Assembly (NCBI GenBank): GCA_944800085.1
Contig: CALYLO010000002.1
Location: forward strand, 372,001-436,000
Length of the DNA: 64,000 nt
Direction: 5' to 3'
From: Paenibacillus melissococcoides
Lineage (GTDB): Bacteria > Bacillota > Bacilli > Paenibacillales > Paenibacillaceae
Position numbers and translations under genes: made by a program. The notes beneath the pieces were generated by a model, which did no database searches, was not told the DNA's origin, and worked only from the letters and a program-made list of their open reading frames with translations. Positions within the stretch are counted from its first letter, which is position 1. The number at the start of each line of letters is the position of its first letter. Below, in pieces: positions 46,812-56,736 of this stretch.

Positions 46812-48258
46812 AGCGATTTTTTGTTCATGAACATGGAATATCCGTCTCCGCCCCCGATCAGGAAGTCGTTCGTCGCGACATGATACGTTTTGTCTTCTTC
46901 CAGCGCCTTGCCGCCTACCTTGACCTCGGTCACGCGGCTTCCCTTCGGCTGCTTCACGTCGAAGGCGAAGGACATGCGCGCAATTTGCGGGAAGCGCCCG
47001 GAGCCGGACTCGTTTTCGCTGACGCCGTTTTCGAGAGCCGCCTTCAAGTCGCTGCCCTTCATTTCCACGACCGCCAGCGTGTTCGGGAACGGCAGCACGT
47101 CGTACAAATTCCGCTTCGTCACATCGATTTTTTCATTCAAGAGCGTATCCGTCTCTTTTTTCAGCGACTCGACGATGGCGGCTACAGCCGGGTCGGGCTT
47201 CGCCGCTTCGTCATATTTGAGCAGGCCGCCGGAGAAATGAACCAGATCTTCGCCATGATAGTACAGGTCTACCCGGCCCAGCGACTTGGCATGATCGGCT
47301 TCTTGGCGCAGCTTCGGCACCCATTCCTTCGTGACCTCGATCGGGTCCCGGAACGTCAGGCCCTTCACGTTGTCGGGATGGGTAACGATCGGCGTGTCCT
47401 TCGTGACCAGGCCGAGGATGGCGAAGATCTTGCCGCCCACCTGCTTCTTGACATAAGGCTGAAGCAAAGGCTTGCCTTTCGCGTCGAAGACATTCGCGGC
47501 CAGCACCGGGAACTCGAACATCTTTGTCAGCTTCGCGAGCTGTTCATAGCCGAAGTCATATTCGTGGTTGCCCGACGCCATGAAGTCGTACCCGAGGGCA
47601 TTGGCCAGCTTTGTCGCTGTTTCTCCTTTGGATAAATTCACGTAAATAGTGCCTTGAATCATATCTCCCGCATCCAGCAGCATCGTATTCGGATTTTCCT
47701 CGCGCAGCTCCTTCATTAGTGTGGCGAGCTTCGCGTAGCCCATTTCTAACGTGGCATCTTCGAGAACATGGCCATGCAGATCGTTCGTATGTCCGATCGT
47801 GACATGCGTCGTAATCGCGTCGCCGAGCGCCTTGAAAAACCTGGCCGCGGGTCACCGTCTTTCCGTCCAGTTCGAGACGTAACCCTGCTTTTTCCGCCAC
47901 GTTCTGGAGCGTCGCCGCCGTAGCCGGACGATGAAGCCCTTTCCATTGCTCCGCATCGACGATCCCCCTCCTGCTTTGCCCACGTAAGCGGCTTGGCGGC
48001 CCAGTGCTTAATCGCCGGATCGGCAGTCTTCACGGACTGAGCCGCGTCCTGCACGCGCGCGATCATCGCGATCGCTTCCACAAGGGTGATCGGGCGATCC
48101 AGCGCGAGCCCGTCTTTGGTTCCGAATATGTAGTTCTTGTCCTGCATCCATTGGATATGATCGATAGGGTGGATAGGCGCCGCAAATAAGGAACCGGCGA
48201 ACAAGGCGCTTACCACTGTCGTCAGGATCGCGGCTGTGCCAAGCTTCTTTTTGTTCAT
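46812..48258 (-). pseudogene. Surface-layer-type 5'-nucleotidase/metallophosphatase, frameshifted and truncated
   Basis: ATG 48258 (GGAGG upstream) starts a signal peptide and an SLH-like region (HIQWMQDKNYIFGTKDGLALDRPITLVEAIAMIARV). Then come a metallophosphatase domain (TIGHTNDLHGHV, GDMIQGT, GNHEYDFGYEQL) and a 5'-nucleotidase C-domain ending NDFLIGGGDGYSMF. Two extra G residues shift the frame: one in GAGGGGG near 47963 and one in CAAGGCGC near 47842. Homology stops near 46812, followed by unrelated residues. The intact protein would be a wall-bound, secreted nucleotidase. The shifts may be assembly errors, but the 3' truncation is not easily explained that way. Confidence 0.75.
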
Positions 48259-48409
48259 ACATAACCTCCGTCGCATGCGAAATAGTGAAAATGGAAGAGA
48301 GCTCGATATGACATATATATTTATCGTAGGGCAAGCCAATGAGGGGATTGTTAACGTAACGGAAGTTATCGTTTTTGTAAAGACGGGTGCAGTTTAAGGG
48401 AGAGAAAAG

Positions 48410-48446
48410 CAAGGCCGCTCCGGTCACCGATGACAGGACGGCCTTG
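48410..48446 (-). terminator. Intrinsic terminator of the nrd operon
   Basis: CAAGGCCG and CGGCCTTG form an 8-bp stem; on the minus strand CTTTTCTC follows. Confidence 0.65.
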
Positions 48447-48498
48447 CCGCATAGTGCTAGATATACATGCACGGGCGGGTGCCCGGCAGCACGCCGGC

Positions 48499-49551
48499 TT
48501 ACAGCTCGTCGAAGCCGTTATCGTCGCCGACCTTGCCGTAGGTGCGCGATTTCGCTTCGAAGAAATCGGTCTTCGTCGAATTGAGCGCCTCGTCGGAGAA
48601 GGGCTTAATCCATGGCATGCAGTTCACGTCGACGCCTTCATAGGCCTTCTCCATGCCCATCATGGCGAGGCGGCGGTTCGCGATATATTTAATGTAATCG
48701 CTCAGCTCGCGCAGATCGATGCCGCGGATATTGCTGAGCGTATAATGCGCCCAGTTCGTCTCCAGTTGAACGGCCCGGTCGAAGGTCTCGTAGACGAACC
48801 GGCGGTTCTCGTCGGTATTCAATTCCGGGAAATCGCGCAGCAGCTGCTTGAACACTTCGCCGAAGAAGTAGCAGTGCTGGTTCTCGTCGCGCTGGATGTA
48901 CGAGATCATTTGGCTCGTGGCCATCATCTTCTGATCGCGGGCCAGATTATAGAAGAAGGCGAACGTGCTGTAGAAAAATACGCCTTCGAGAATCAGATCC
49001 GCGACGAGCGCTTCGAAGAATGTCTGCGGCGTCGGATTGTCCCGGAACGTCTGGTAAATGTCCGCAATGAAGCGGTTGCGCTCCAGCAGCACGGCATCAT
49101 GCTTCCAATATTCGAAAATGTCCTTCTGCTCCTTCTCCGACACGAGCGAGGACAGCACATAAGAATAAGATTGATTGTGAACGACTTCCTGCTGGGCGAT
49201 AATGGCCGAAATGGCCTCCAAGGAGGAATCGGTGAAAAACCGCTTCACATCGCCGACGAACATCGTCTGCATCGAATCGAGCACCGCCAGCAGCGAGATG
49301 TTAATCTTGAAGGCGCGCTGCTCATCCGGCATCAAATTCGGAAATTGCTGGGCATCCTTGGACATCGGAATCTCATCGGCGATCCAATGGTTCAGCAGAA
49401 GCACCTTGTACAGCTTGTACATGTGCGGCATCCGGATATCGTCCCAGTTCAGGATGCCGGAGCATTCGCCCAAAATAATGCGGGTCGACTGGTTCGGCGC
49501 CTCAGTATTGAATATTTTTTGCAGTTTCAGCTCGCGATCGAGTAAAGTCAT
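48499..49551 (-). CDS. nrdB: Class I ribonucleotide reductase, beta (radical) subunit
   Basis: This 350-residue ferritin-like protein has diiron-ligand helices (VLDSMQTMFVGDVKRFF, QQEVVHNQSYSYVL with Glu and His, LILEGVFFYSTFAFF, ISYIQRDENQHCYFF with Glu-x2-His). It generates the radical needed by the alpha subunit to make deoxyribonucleotides. ATG 49551 follows AAAGGAAG. The C-terminal DNGFDEL tail should dock into the alpha subunit. It follows nrdA by 55 bp and shares its riboswitch-controlled transcript. Confidence 0.93.
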   Translation of the reverse strand: MTLLDRELKLQKIFNTEAPNQSTRIILGECSGILNWDDIRMPHMYKLYKVLLLNHWIADEIPMSKDAQQFPNLMPDEQRAFKINISLLAVLDSMQTMFVGDVKRFFTDSSLEAISAIIAQQEVVHNQSYSYVLSSLVSEKEQKDIFEYWKHDAVLLERNRFIADIYQTFRDNPTPQTFFEALVADLILEGVFFYSTFAFFYNLARDQKMMATSQMISYIQRDENQHCYFFGEVFKQLLRDFPELNTDENRRFVYETFDRAVQLETNWAHYTLSNIRGIDLRELSDYIKYIANRRLAMMGMEKAYEGVDVNCMPWIKPFSDEALNSTKTDFFEAKSRTYGKVGDDNGFDEL

Positions 49552-49606
49552 CAATATTCTTCCTTTCCGCACATAATCATTATCTATTTGCCGTCCGGCG
49601 TTCGCT

Positions 49607-51958
49607 TTACGAGCTGCACGCTTCGCATTCCTCGACGGTCAGCGCCTGGCTGCGCACGTAATAGGTCGATTTCAAGCCGGCCTTCCAGGCATGCAGATGC
49701 AGGTTAAGGAAATCGACGGCCCGGATATCGGGACGGACGTACAGGTTGAAGCTCTGGCCCTGATCGATATGGCGCTGGCGGGCTCCCGCCATGCGGATCG
49801 ACCAGTTTTGATCGAGGCGGAATGCCGTTTTGTAATACCACATCGTCTTATCCGACAAGTCCGGCGCCGGGTTGGCGATCTTGTACGTTGTCTTCTCTTC
49901 ATAGCTGAGCAGCTCGTATACCGGATCGATGCTCGCGGTCGAGCCGGCAATGATCGAGGTGGAGCCGTTCGGCGCGACCGCCATCAGCCAGGCGTTGCGC
50001 ATCCCGTTCGCCTTGACCTCGGCAGCGAGCTCCTTCCACTGCTCGATCGTCACGAAGCGGCCAGGGCGCGTTCCGGTCGTATATTCGCGCTGCTCGAAGT
50101 AGCGGCCGTTCTCCCATTCGGACTGGGCGAACAGCGGATATGCGCCTTTTTCCTTCGCCAGCTCCATGCTCGCCCGCACCGCCAAATAATGAATGCGTTC
50201 ATATAGATGGTCGTTGTATGCCACGGCCTCATCCGATTCCCAGGCGATGCCTTCCAGCGCAAGCAGATGATGCAACCCGAAGGTGCCGAGCCCGATTGCG
50301 CGGTAGCGACGGTTCGTATGCTGGGCTTGCAGCACCTCGATATTGTTGATGTCGATGACGTTATCGAGCATCCGCACCTGGATCGGCACGAGGCGTTCGA
50401 GCACGCCGGCCCGCACGGCGCGCGCCAGATGAATCGAGTTCAGGTTGCAGACGACGAAGTCGCCCGGAATCTTGCTGATGATGATGCGGGCCCGCCCGTC
50501 CTCGAGCACCAGTTCTTCCTGCTCGATCGTCGTCGGCGACATGTTCTGCATAATCTCGGTGCACAGATTGGAGCAGTAGATCGTGCCATGCCCCTTGTTC
50601 GGATTGGCCCGGTTGGCGGTATCCTTGTAGAACATATAAGGCGTTCCGGTCTCAAGCTGAGACTTCAGGATGCGCTTCATGATGTCGATGGCCGGCAGCG
50701 TAATGCGCGACAACCGCGGGTTCGCCACCGCCTCCGCATACTTCTCGCGGAACTGCCCCTGACCCGCCTGCTCGTCATAGAAATCCTCCAGTCCGAGCGG
50801 CCGGCCATTCCCGTCGGTCCAGCCCATCGCCTTCTTCACTTCATGCGGGCAGAACAGATGCCAGTCCTCGCGCTTCTCGACCGCTTCCATGAACAGATCC
50901 GGGATGCAGACGCCATGGAAAATATCATGCGCGCGCATGCGCTCGTCGCCGTTATTTAATTTCAGATCGAGGAAGGACAGAATGTCCTTGTGGAACACGT
51001 CCAGATAGACGGCAATCGCGCCTTTGCGGGTGCCGAGCTGGTCGACGCTCACGGCGGTATTGTTCAACTGGCGAATCCAGGGGATGACGCCGGAGCTCGT
51101 ATTTTTGTGGCCGCGAATATCGGAGCCGCGCGCTCGCACCTTGCCGAGATAGACGCCGATGCCGCCGCCCATCTTGCTCAGCCGGGCCACGTCGGTATTC
51201 GAATCGAAGATGCCTTCCAGCGAGTCGTCCACCGTATCGATGAAGCAGCTCGACAACTGGCCGGCGACCTTCTTGCCCGCGTTCGCCATCGTCGGCGTCG
51301 CGGCGGTCATATAGAGATTGCTCATCGCCCAATAGGCTTCCTTGGCCAGCTCGACCCGGCGCTCCTCCGGCTCCTGATGCATCAGGTACATCGCGATGAT
51401 CATATAGCGCTCCTGCGGCAGCTCCATCGTGCGCCCTTCGAAATCGACGGCCAAATACCGATCGGCGAGAGTCAGCAGCCCGATATAGTCGAACAGCTCG
51501 TCGCAGGCCGGCTCGATCGCTTGACCCAGCTCGCGAATCTGGTCGGGCGTGTAGGCCTCCAGCAGCTCCTGTCGGTAGATGCCGATATCGGCCAACTGCT
51601 TAATCAGCTTGTAGAAGTCGCCGTACGGACGGTCGGCGTATGCCTTGTAGCTGCGGTGCAGGGCCGCTTCTTTATACAGCTTCGTCAGCAGCGCGCGGGC
51701 CGCGACGAACTTCCATTGCGGCTCCTCGACGGAGACCAGCTCCAATGCGGTCATGATGCAAGCCTGCGTGATATCGGATGCCTGAACATGGCTGTGACGC
51801 AGCTTGGCCAGGACGCCCCGGTGCCAGCGTTCGCGGTCCAGCTCCGGGTATTCTCCCATAATGCGCTCGCCGTAACGCATGATGCGATCCGCGTCGAACG
51901 CGAGCGAGCGGTTATTCGGTTTGTGTACGGTCTGAACGGTATGATTGGTGGTTAGCAT
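49607..51958 (-). CDS. nrdA: Class I ribonucleotide reductase, alpha (catalytic) subunit
   Basis: This 783-residue protein opens with an N-terminal ATP-cone-like region and contains the catalytic barrel: CFIDTVDDSLEGIF, SKMGGGIGVYLGKVRARGSDIRG, CSNLCTEIMQNMSP (active-site Cys), PNGSTSIIAGSTASIDPVYE, and a C-terminal thiol pair ECEACSS for reduction by thioredoxin. It reduces ribonucleoside diphosphates with NrdB. GGAGG precedes ATG 51958. The long leader carries a terminator and a cobalamin riboswitch, so expression should fall when B12 is plentiful and a B12-dependent reductase can take over. Confidence 0.94.
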   Translation of the reverse strand: MLTTNHTVQTVHKPNNRSLAFDADRIMRYGERIMGEYPELDRERWHRGVLAKLRHSHVQASDITQACIMTALELVSVEEPQWKFVAARALLTKLYKEAALHRSYKAYADRPYGDFYKLIKQLADIGIYRQELLEAYTPDQIRELGQAIEPACDELFDYIGLLTLADRYLAVDFEGRTMELPQERYMIIAMYLMHQEPEERRVELAKEAYWAMSNLYMTAATPTMANAGKKVAGQLSSCFIDTVDDSLEGIFDSNTDVARLSKMGGGIGVYLGKVRARGSDIRGHKNTSSGVIPWIRQLNNTAVSVDQLGTRKGAIAVYLDVFHKDILSFLDLKLNNGDERMRAHDIFHGVCIPDLFMEAVEKREDWHLFCPHEVKKAMGWTDGNGRPLGLEDFYDEQAGQGQFREKYAEAVANPRLSRITLPAIDIMKRILKSQLETGTPYMFYKDTANRANPNKGHGTIYCSNLCTEIMQNMSPTTIEQEELVLEDGRARIIISKIPGDFVVCNLNSIHLARAVRAGVLERLVPIQVRMLDNVIDINNIEVLQAQHTNRRYRAIGLGTFGLHHLLALEGIAWESDEAVAYNDHLYERIHYLAVRASMELAKEKGAYPLFAQSEWENGRYFEQREYTTGTRPGRFVTIEQWKELAAEVKANGMRNAWLMAVAPNGSTSIIAGSTASIDPVYELLSYEEKTTYKIANPAPDLSDKTMWYYKTAFRLDQNWSIRMAGARQRHIDQGQSFNLYVRPDIRAVDFLNLHLHAWKAGLKSTYYVRSQALTVEECEACSS

Positions 51959-51981
51959 CCGTATTCCTCCTCGAAAAGAGC

Positions 51982-52024
51982 AATAAAAATAGCCGTCCCT
52001 TCGCGAGAACAGCTCAGGAACGGC
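51982..52024 (-). terminator. Terminator in the nrd leader (likely riboswitch platform)
   Basis: Minus-strand GCCGTTCC pairs with GGGACGGC (one G-U), followed by TATTTTTATT, directly before the nrdA ribosome site. It is about 170 nt after the riboswitch and may be its expression platform. Confidence 0.55.
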
Positions 52025-52195
52025 ATGGCAAAGCCGTATGTATCCGGGGGCTTCTTACGATGGCGGCTGCCATCAATAGGACAAGGCGCAGCTCCCCCTG
52101 CAACCACGCAGCTGCGTTCGCCCGGCGAAGGCGGTACCGCATCGCAGCGCACGGCCTGAACACGTTCCCTATTCCGCGTAGGGACATCAATGTGC

Positions 52196-52448
52196 TGCGA
52201 TACAGGCAGGTCTCCTGGCTCGAAGCCGAATACCTCGGCGGCCTTCCCGGGACATTCGTCCCAGTGGACATAGAAAAGGCCGCTCTCTACAGAGCGCCTG
52301 TTCTGCCGGGTACTTGCCCCGGAACGAAGATGAGCGATGTTCCGGAAGCGCTTCTAACAGTGGCGGGACCGCGACGGATTCGCACCGTCTTCCCTATTAA
52401 GCCGGGGCCCGACGCGCATCGCTTTGTCGAACCGCAGCACCTGTATCG
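52196..52448 (-). ncRNA. Cobalamin (B12) riboswitch
   Basis: On the minus strand the aptamer shows GGGAAGACGGTGCGAATCCG, the CGCGGTCCCGCCACTG segment and the terminal GAGCCAGGAGACCTGCCTGT, the conserved B12-box and flanking elements. It lies in the leader of nrdAB. When adenosylcobalamin binds, expression should stop. The same arrangement on class I reductase genes is known in Streptomyces. Confidence 0.93.
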
Positions 52449-52450
52449 TT

Positions 52451-52492
52451 CAATATGTTGTTGTACTTATGCCAATATACTACAACATATTG
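52451..52492. promoter_or_regulatory. Pair of probable NrdR boxes
   Basis: CAATATGTTGT (52451-52461) and its complement ACAACATATTG (52482-52492) are inverted copies with centres 31 bp apart, three helical turns. Both differ by one base from the core CAATATATTGT of NrdR boxes. They flank the probable promoter. Confidence 0.6.
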
Positions 52493-52502
52493 GGGAAGTA
52501 AA
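52474..52502 (-). promoter_or_regulatory. Probable promoter of the nrd operon
   Basis: Minus-strand TTTACT (52502-52497), 17-bp spacer, TATATT (52479-52474). The NrdR-type boxes overlap the spacer and the start region. Confidence 0.55.
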
Positions 52503-52925
52503 TAGGTTATAGGTGATATTCCTCATAGGAAAACGACAGGATTTGAGACAGTTCCGCGGACCATAAAAAAACACCATCTCTGCAAAAAGCGCCCCATAGT
52601 GGCGGTTATATTTCTGCCCTAGAATAGGGGGAATGAGAGGAAACGCGCGCGCTAGGCAAGCCGGAGGCTGTGGAGGATGCCGTGCTGAATCCGGCTCCCC
52701 CGCTGGCCGCCTGGCCGGATCATGATCGATATGTGCTCCAGATATCGGCATCCGCCGGCTTCGATGCCTAGAATACGTTGACGTACGGGCCGATCGCTCC
52801 TTCGCTTGTGGAGACGCTCCCTGACGGGAAGAAGGCATCGCCGCAGAATGCGCTGGCGACGAACGCGACGGCTCGCCGCCGGCGGCACCGGGAGCGGATA
52901 TCCGCTTGGGCAGTCTGACAATGGA
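52503..52925. other. Non-coding interval with a possible decayed reading frame
   Basis: No intact gene is seen. On the plus strand from about 52672, a frame reads VEDAVLNPAPPLAAWPDHD and, after one TAG, TYGPIAPSLVETLPDGKKAS. I do not recognise the family, and it could be chance in GC-rich DNA. Confidence 0.25.
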
Positions 52926-53936
52926 TTACCAACCGCGCTCGTACTGCTTCGGCGGAGTGAGTTCTTGGCGCAATTGCTTCGCAGCCTGACGCGGCCAGTA
53001 CGGATCCCGCAGCAGCTCGCGGCCGAGGAAAACGAGATCGGCCCGGGCATTGCGCACAATCTCTTCGGCCAAGGCCGGTTCGGTAATCAGCCCAACGGCG
53101 CCGGTCGCGATGCCGGCCGACTGGCGGATCGCATGCGCGTATTGGACCTGATAGCCCGGATACGATTCGACCGGATGGGGGACAACCCCGCCCGAGCTGC
53201 AGTCGATCAGGTCGACGCCCTGGTCCTTCATGCGCCGCGCATAGTCAATGTATGCCTCGATGGCGTTCCCGCCTTCCGCATATTCATTGGCCGAGATGCG
53301 CACGAACAGCGGCTTGGACCACGTGATGCGCACCGCTTCAATCACTTCGCTCAAGAAGCGGTAGCGGGCGTCGGCGCTGCCGCCGTAGCTGTCGGTCCGC
53401 TGGTTCGTCAGCGGGGACAGGAACTGGTTGATCAAATACCCGTGCGCGCCGTGAATCTCGATCACGTCGAACCCGGCTTCCTCGGCCCGGCGCGCGGCGT
53501 CGGCGAATGCTTTGATCGTCTTGCGGATATCCTCCAGCGTCATCTCCTCTGGCGTCTCATAAGCTTCGCTGAAGCGCAGCGCCGAAGGGGCGATGATTCC
53601 GGGAACGGTTGCTTTGCGCCCGGCGTGGGCAAGCTGAATGCCGATCTTGCTGCCGTGCGCGTGGACCATGTCGGTCAGGCGGCGAAGCCCTTCTACGTGC
53701 TCGTCGCTCCAAATGCCCAGATCCTTCGCGCTGATGCGTCCCCCAGGGGTTACGGCGGTGGCTTCGATCATGATCAGGCCGACTTGTCCGACGGCACGGG
53801 ATGTATAATGGACCAGATGCCAATCGTTGACCATCCCGTCTTCATTGTGGCAAGAGTACATGCACATCGGCGACATCACGATACGATTCGGTATCGTCAC
53901 CCCGCGTAACGTTAGCGGTTCAAATAATTGGGGCAT
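52926..53936 (-). CDS. namA: NADPH dehydrogenase, old yellow enzyme family (NamA/YqjM)
   Basis: This 336-residue FMN-binding barrel has [11 protein letters not shown] (the redox-tuning Cys of the YqjM class), QLAHAGRKA, the substrate His pair in [28 protein letters not shown], and a C-terminal [13 protein letters not shown]. It reduces activated C=C bonds with NADPH and is linked to oxidative and xenobiotic stress in Bacillus. It stands alone on the minus strand. Confidence 0.93.
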   Translation of the reverse strand: MPQLFEPLTLRGVTIPNRIVMSPMCMYSCHNEDGMVNDWHLVHYTSRAVGQVGLIMIEATAVTPGGRISAKDLGIWSDEHVEGLRRLTDMVHAHGSKIGIQLAHAGRKATVPGIIAPSALRFSEAYETPEEMTLEDIRKTIKAFADAARRAEEAGFDVIEIHGAHGYLINQFLSPLTNQRTDSYGGSADARYRFLSEVIEAVRITWSKPLFVRISANEYAEGGNAIEAYIDYARRMKDQGVDLIDCSSGGVVPHPVESYPGYQVQYAHAIRQSAGIATGAVGLITEPALAEEIVRNARADLVFLGRELLRDPYWPRQAAKQLRQELTPPKQYERGW

Positions 53937-54057
53937 GGCTATCCCTCCAAAGAATCATGTTCGAGATTGTACTTCCCATTCCATTATACCCCTCCAAGTA
54001 TAGAGGAAACAAATCGGCCATCCACGTCGATGGATAACCCTTGATGCAAAGCAATGG

Positions 54058-54987
54058 TTACGGCGTGTGCTTCGCCAGCCAGGAGAGGCAGTCTGACGTA
54101 ACCTCATCCCGGTTCTTCTCATTCAGGAGCTCATGGCGCGCTTCCGGGTACAGAATGCATTCGACCTCGCGTATCCCAAGCTCGCGGTACATCTCGGCCA
54201 GCCGACGCACGCCTTTGCCGTATTGGCCGACAGGATCCCGATCGCCGGCAATCAGCATCACCGGCAAATCCTTCGGAATGGCCTGCATCGTCTCGGGGCG
54301 ATGAATCTCCCGCAGCAGGCCGAACAAGTCCCGGTAAAAGCCGATCGTGCTCAAAAATCCGCATTCCGGGTCGGCCACATATTTATCGACTTCCTGTTCG
54401 TCCCGGCTCAACCAGTCGAAGGAGGTCCGGCTCGGACGGAACATGCGGTTGAAGCCGCCGAATGCCATGTTGTCAATCATTTTGCTGCGGTGGCGGGAGC
54501 CGCGGGTGGCGGCAATCAGCTTCGTCAGCGCGGCGCCGGCGTACAATTCGGGCCCCCGCGGCCCGTTGCTTCCGCACAGAATGACACCGTTTATTTTCCC
54601 GCCATGCTCTGCTATATATTTCTGGGCCAAAAAGGATCCCATGCTGTGCGCAAACAGAAATACAGGCAGCCCGGCCTGTTCCGCATAAATGATCTCGGTT
54701 AACTGGGCCATATTGCGGACCATCCATGTAAAGCCGTCCTCGCCGACATACCCGAGGTCTTCTGGCTGCCCGGCGGTCCGGCCATGCCCGCGGTGGTCGT
54801 TGCCATAGACAACATAACCCGCCTCCGTCAGCGCTTCGGCGAAGCGGCTGTATCGTCTGGCCGTCTCGGTCATGCCGTGAGCTATCTGGGCGACCCCGCG
54901 GACAGGCTGCCCTTCTTCCGGATCCCAGCGGTACACATGGACGCGAACGCCCTCCGGGTCGGTGAACGTGAACGTATTGGATAACAT
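54058..54987 (-). CDS. Alpha/beta hydrolase, monoacylglycerol lipase/lysophospholipase type
   Basis: This 309-residue cytoplasmic protein has HGMTETARRYSRFAEALTEAGYVVYGNDHRGHGRTAG at the oxyanion region, the nucleophile elbow AHSMGSF, the acid in LIAGDRDPVG and the catalytic His in YPEARHELLNE. It should hydrolyse mono- or lysophospholipid esters. GGGAGGCG precedes the ATG. The IS200/IS605 end lies only about 15 bp upstream, so the natural promoter has been displaced and transcription may now come from the element. Confidence 0.85.
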   Translation of the reverse strand: MLSNTFTFTDPEGVRVHVYRWDPEEGQPVRGVAQIAHGMTETARRYSRFAEALTEAGYVVYGNDHRGHGRTAGQPEDLGYVGEDGFTWMVRNMAQLTEIIYAEQAGLPVFLFAHSMGSFLAQKYIAEHGGKINGVILCGSNGPRGPELYAGAALTKLIAATRGSRHRSKMIDNMAFGGFNRMFRPSRTSFDWLSRDEQEVDKYVADPECGFLSTIGFYRDLFGLLREIHRPETMQAIPKDLPVMLIAGDRDPVGQYGKGVRRLAEMYRELGIREVECILYPEARHELLNEKNRDEVTSDCLSWLAKHTP

Positions 54988-55130
54988 ATAGAACGCCTCC
55001 CTTGAACCTCCACACGGCGAAAGCCGTGGGATCCTTAGCTAGTTAGCGCACGCAGACCATTTCTGTTTTGTGCAACTGCTAAGTTAAGGGCTAGTTCAAT
55101 AGCCCATCCTAGTTCAGAGCATATAGCTAA

Positions 55131-56176
55131 CTAGGCTGACAGACTGTTACCATCTGCCACAGGTTGACACATGATGTTGATTGCACCAACTCTATCGCGG
55201 TGTGCAGGATAACCGCATGAACACTGATATGTCCGATCTTTTGCCTTGTTGCGATCACCGCAGGATGGGCATTTCTGCGAAGTATACGCTGGATGGACTT
55301 CTACAACCTTGATTCCAGCTAATGCCGCTTTGTATGCGATGAACTGTTGCAACTGATAGAACGACCAACTATGCAGATTCTTAGCGTTTTTGCGACTTGT
55401 TCTTGTCGTTTGGCGAATGCCGGATAGCTTTTCCAATTTGATGACCGATACGTTTTCTCTCTTAGCCATATTGATAATTTGGCGGCTAATTTTGTGGTTC
55501 TGATCTTTAATATAGCGGCTTTCCTTGTTGCACTGCTTACGGATAGCAGAGAGCTTTTTCAGCTTTCCTGGCTTGCGACGATTGGCGTTGTACTTGCGCC
55601 TAATGAACTTGTTCTTGCGTCCATTGCCGACAAACTTGGTCTTGCCGTTTGAAGTCACGACAACGGCTGGAACCTTCAAGCCAAGATCAATGCCCATCGT
55701 CGCGCCGCCTGTCACTTGTTCTGTCGGTCTTTCGAGCGAAACCATTTGTTCGACTTTTGAACAACACGCAGAAGCCCTAATTTACTGCTTTGAAGCATGT
55801 TTTTCTCACGATCAGCAATAAGAGCAGGAGTACTGAGGCGTTGTACTTTGCCATCAATGCAAAAAGGAAAAGAAACGGTATTTTTCACCAATCGAATAGT
55901 TCTGATTGTTGACGTAGTAGACTCGACGCTTCAGAATTGGACGCTTGTTTTCTTTTATTGATTTCTGGAAGATGCTTTTAGCATCCCTAATGGCTTGATT
56001 CTTTACGGCAGAGGGTAGATTCGCTTGGACGGTTTTTGACGTTAGTTTTGGAAACGTTCCAGACGCTTCGGCTTGCTCAGCCAATCGATTGACCGTCCGA
56101 ATGTACTCATTACCCATATCCACCAATATAGACGGATTGCTTGGAATATGCGGATTTGAATCGTTACCGTCTGCAT
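55131..56176 (-). pseudogene. tnpB: TnpB (RNA-guided nuclease homologue), multiply frameshifted
   Basis: Pieces in three frames give a TnpB: N-terminal MQTVTIQ and PSNPSILVDMGNEYIRTVNRL, the RuvC part MGIDLGLKVPAVVV, VIKLEKLSGIRQ, and the zinc ribbon CPSCGDRNKAKDRTYQCSCGYPAHRDRVGA with the last acidic residue. Shifts are near 56147 (an extra AT), 55861 (T-run) and 55745 (G lost). The RuvC residues persist in the last fragment, which could start at 55745, but the DNA-recognition half is disconnected. Confidence 0.8.
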
Positions 56177-56180
56177 GTTT

Positions 56181-56614
56181 TCACCCTCTTGTCTTTTGTT
56201 CTTCAACGTAGCGTTTTATGGTTTCCCTTGAAACGTTCCCTGCCGTACTGACAAAGTAGGAACGTGCCCATAGAGAAGGCAAATGCTTCAGGTGCTCGAA
56301 CTCTTGACGCAGGATTCGGGAAGTCGCTACTTTCAATTTGGCCATAATGTCCGAAGGAGAATACGTCGGCACCACATTCAAAAATATATGCACATGATCC
56401 GGCATGACCTCCATGACAATCACTTGCCATTCATGCTCTCCGCAAATAGTCGACACCAGTTCCTTGAAGCGGACTTCGACTTGTTTTACCAATACCTTTC
56501 TTCGATAACGCGAACAAAATTCAAAATGATAGTTGATTAAAAATACGGTTGTGGCGGTTCGTCAGGTCCGCTTCTCTCGCTGCGTTCAAGGGACCTTCTA
56601 TTGTTACCTTCCAT
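56181..56614 (-). pseudogene. tnpA: IS200/IS605 TnpA (Y1 HUH transposase), frameshifted
   Basis: The C-terminal 103 residues contain the HUH pair in MPDHVHIFLN and the catalytic Tyr in IKRYVEEQ. An N-terminal extension from ATG 56614 (MEGNNRRSLERSERSGPDEP) joins YHFEFCSRYRRKVL only if one T is added to the T-run near 56540, giving about 144 residues, the normal length. As it stands, the product would start late (TTG 56492) and lack the first strand. Confidence 0.7.
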
Positions 56615-56736
56615 TATATCTTCAGACAGGGAGGGAAATCCATATTCTGATCCTTCTCTTTGTTCCTTGCTTTCCCTGCTTAACCGGTTCTTCGAGGCCC
56701 TCTTGATGCTGCCAAAGGTTCTTTTCGTATCCTTTT

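Larger units (their letters stand above)
55009..56614 (-). mobile_element. Decayed IS200/IS605-family element (tnpA-tnpB)
   Basis: The element carries a Y1 transposase gene and a TnpB gene in the same direction, both frameshifted. At the tnpB side, CACGGC-GAAA-GCCGTG (55013-55028) is the subterminal hairpin of the right end. The region 55028-55130 should also encode the end of the TnpB guide RNA. The left end beyond tnpA could not be fixed. Confidence 0.75.
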
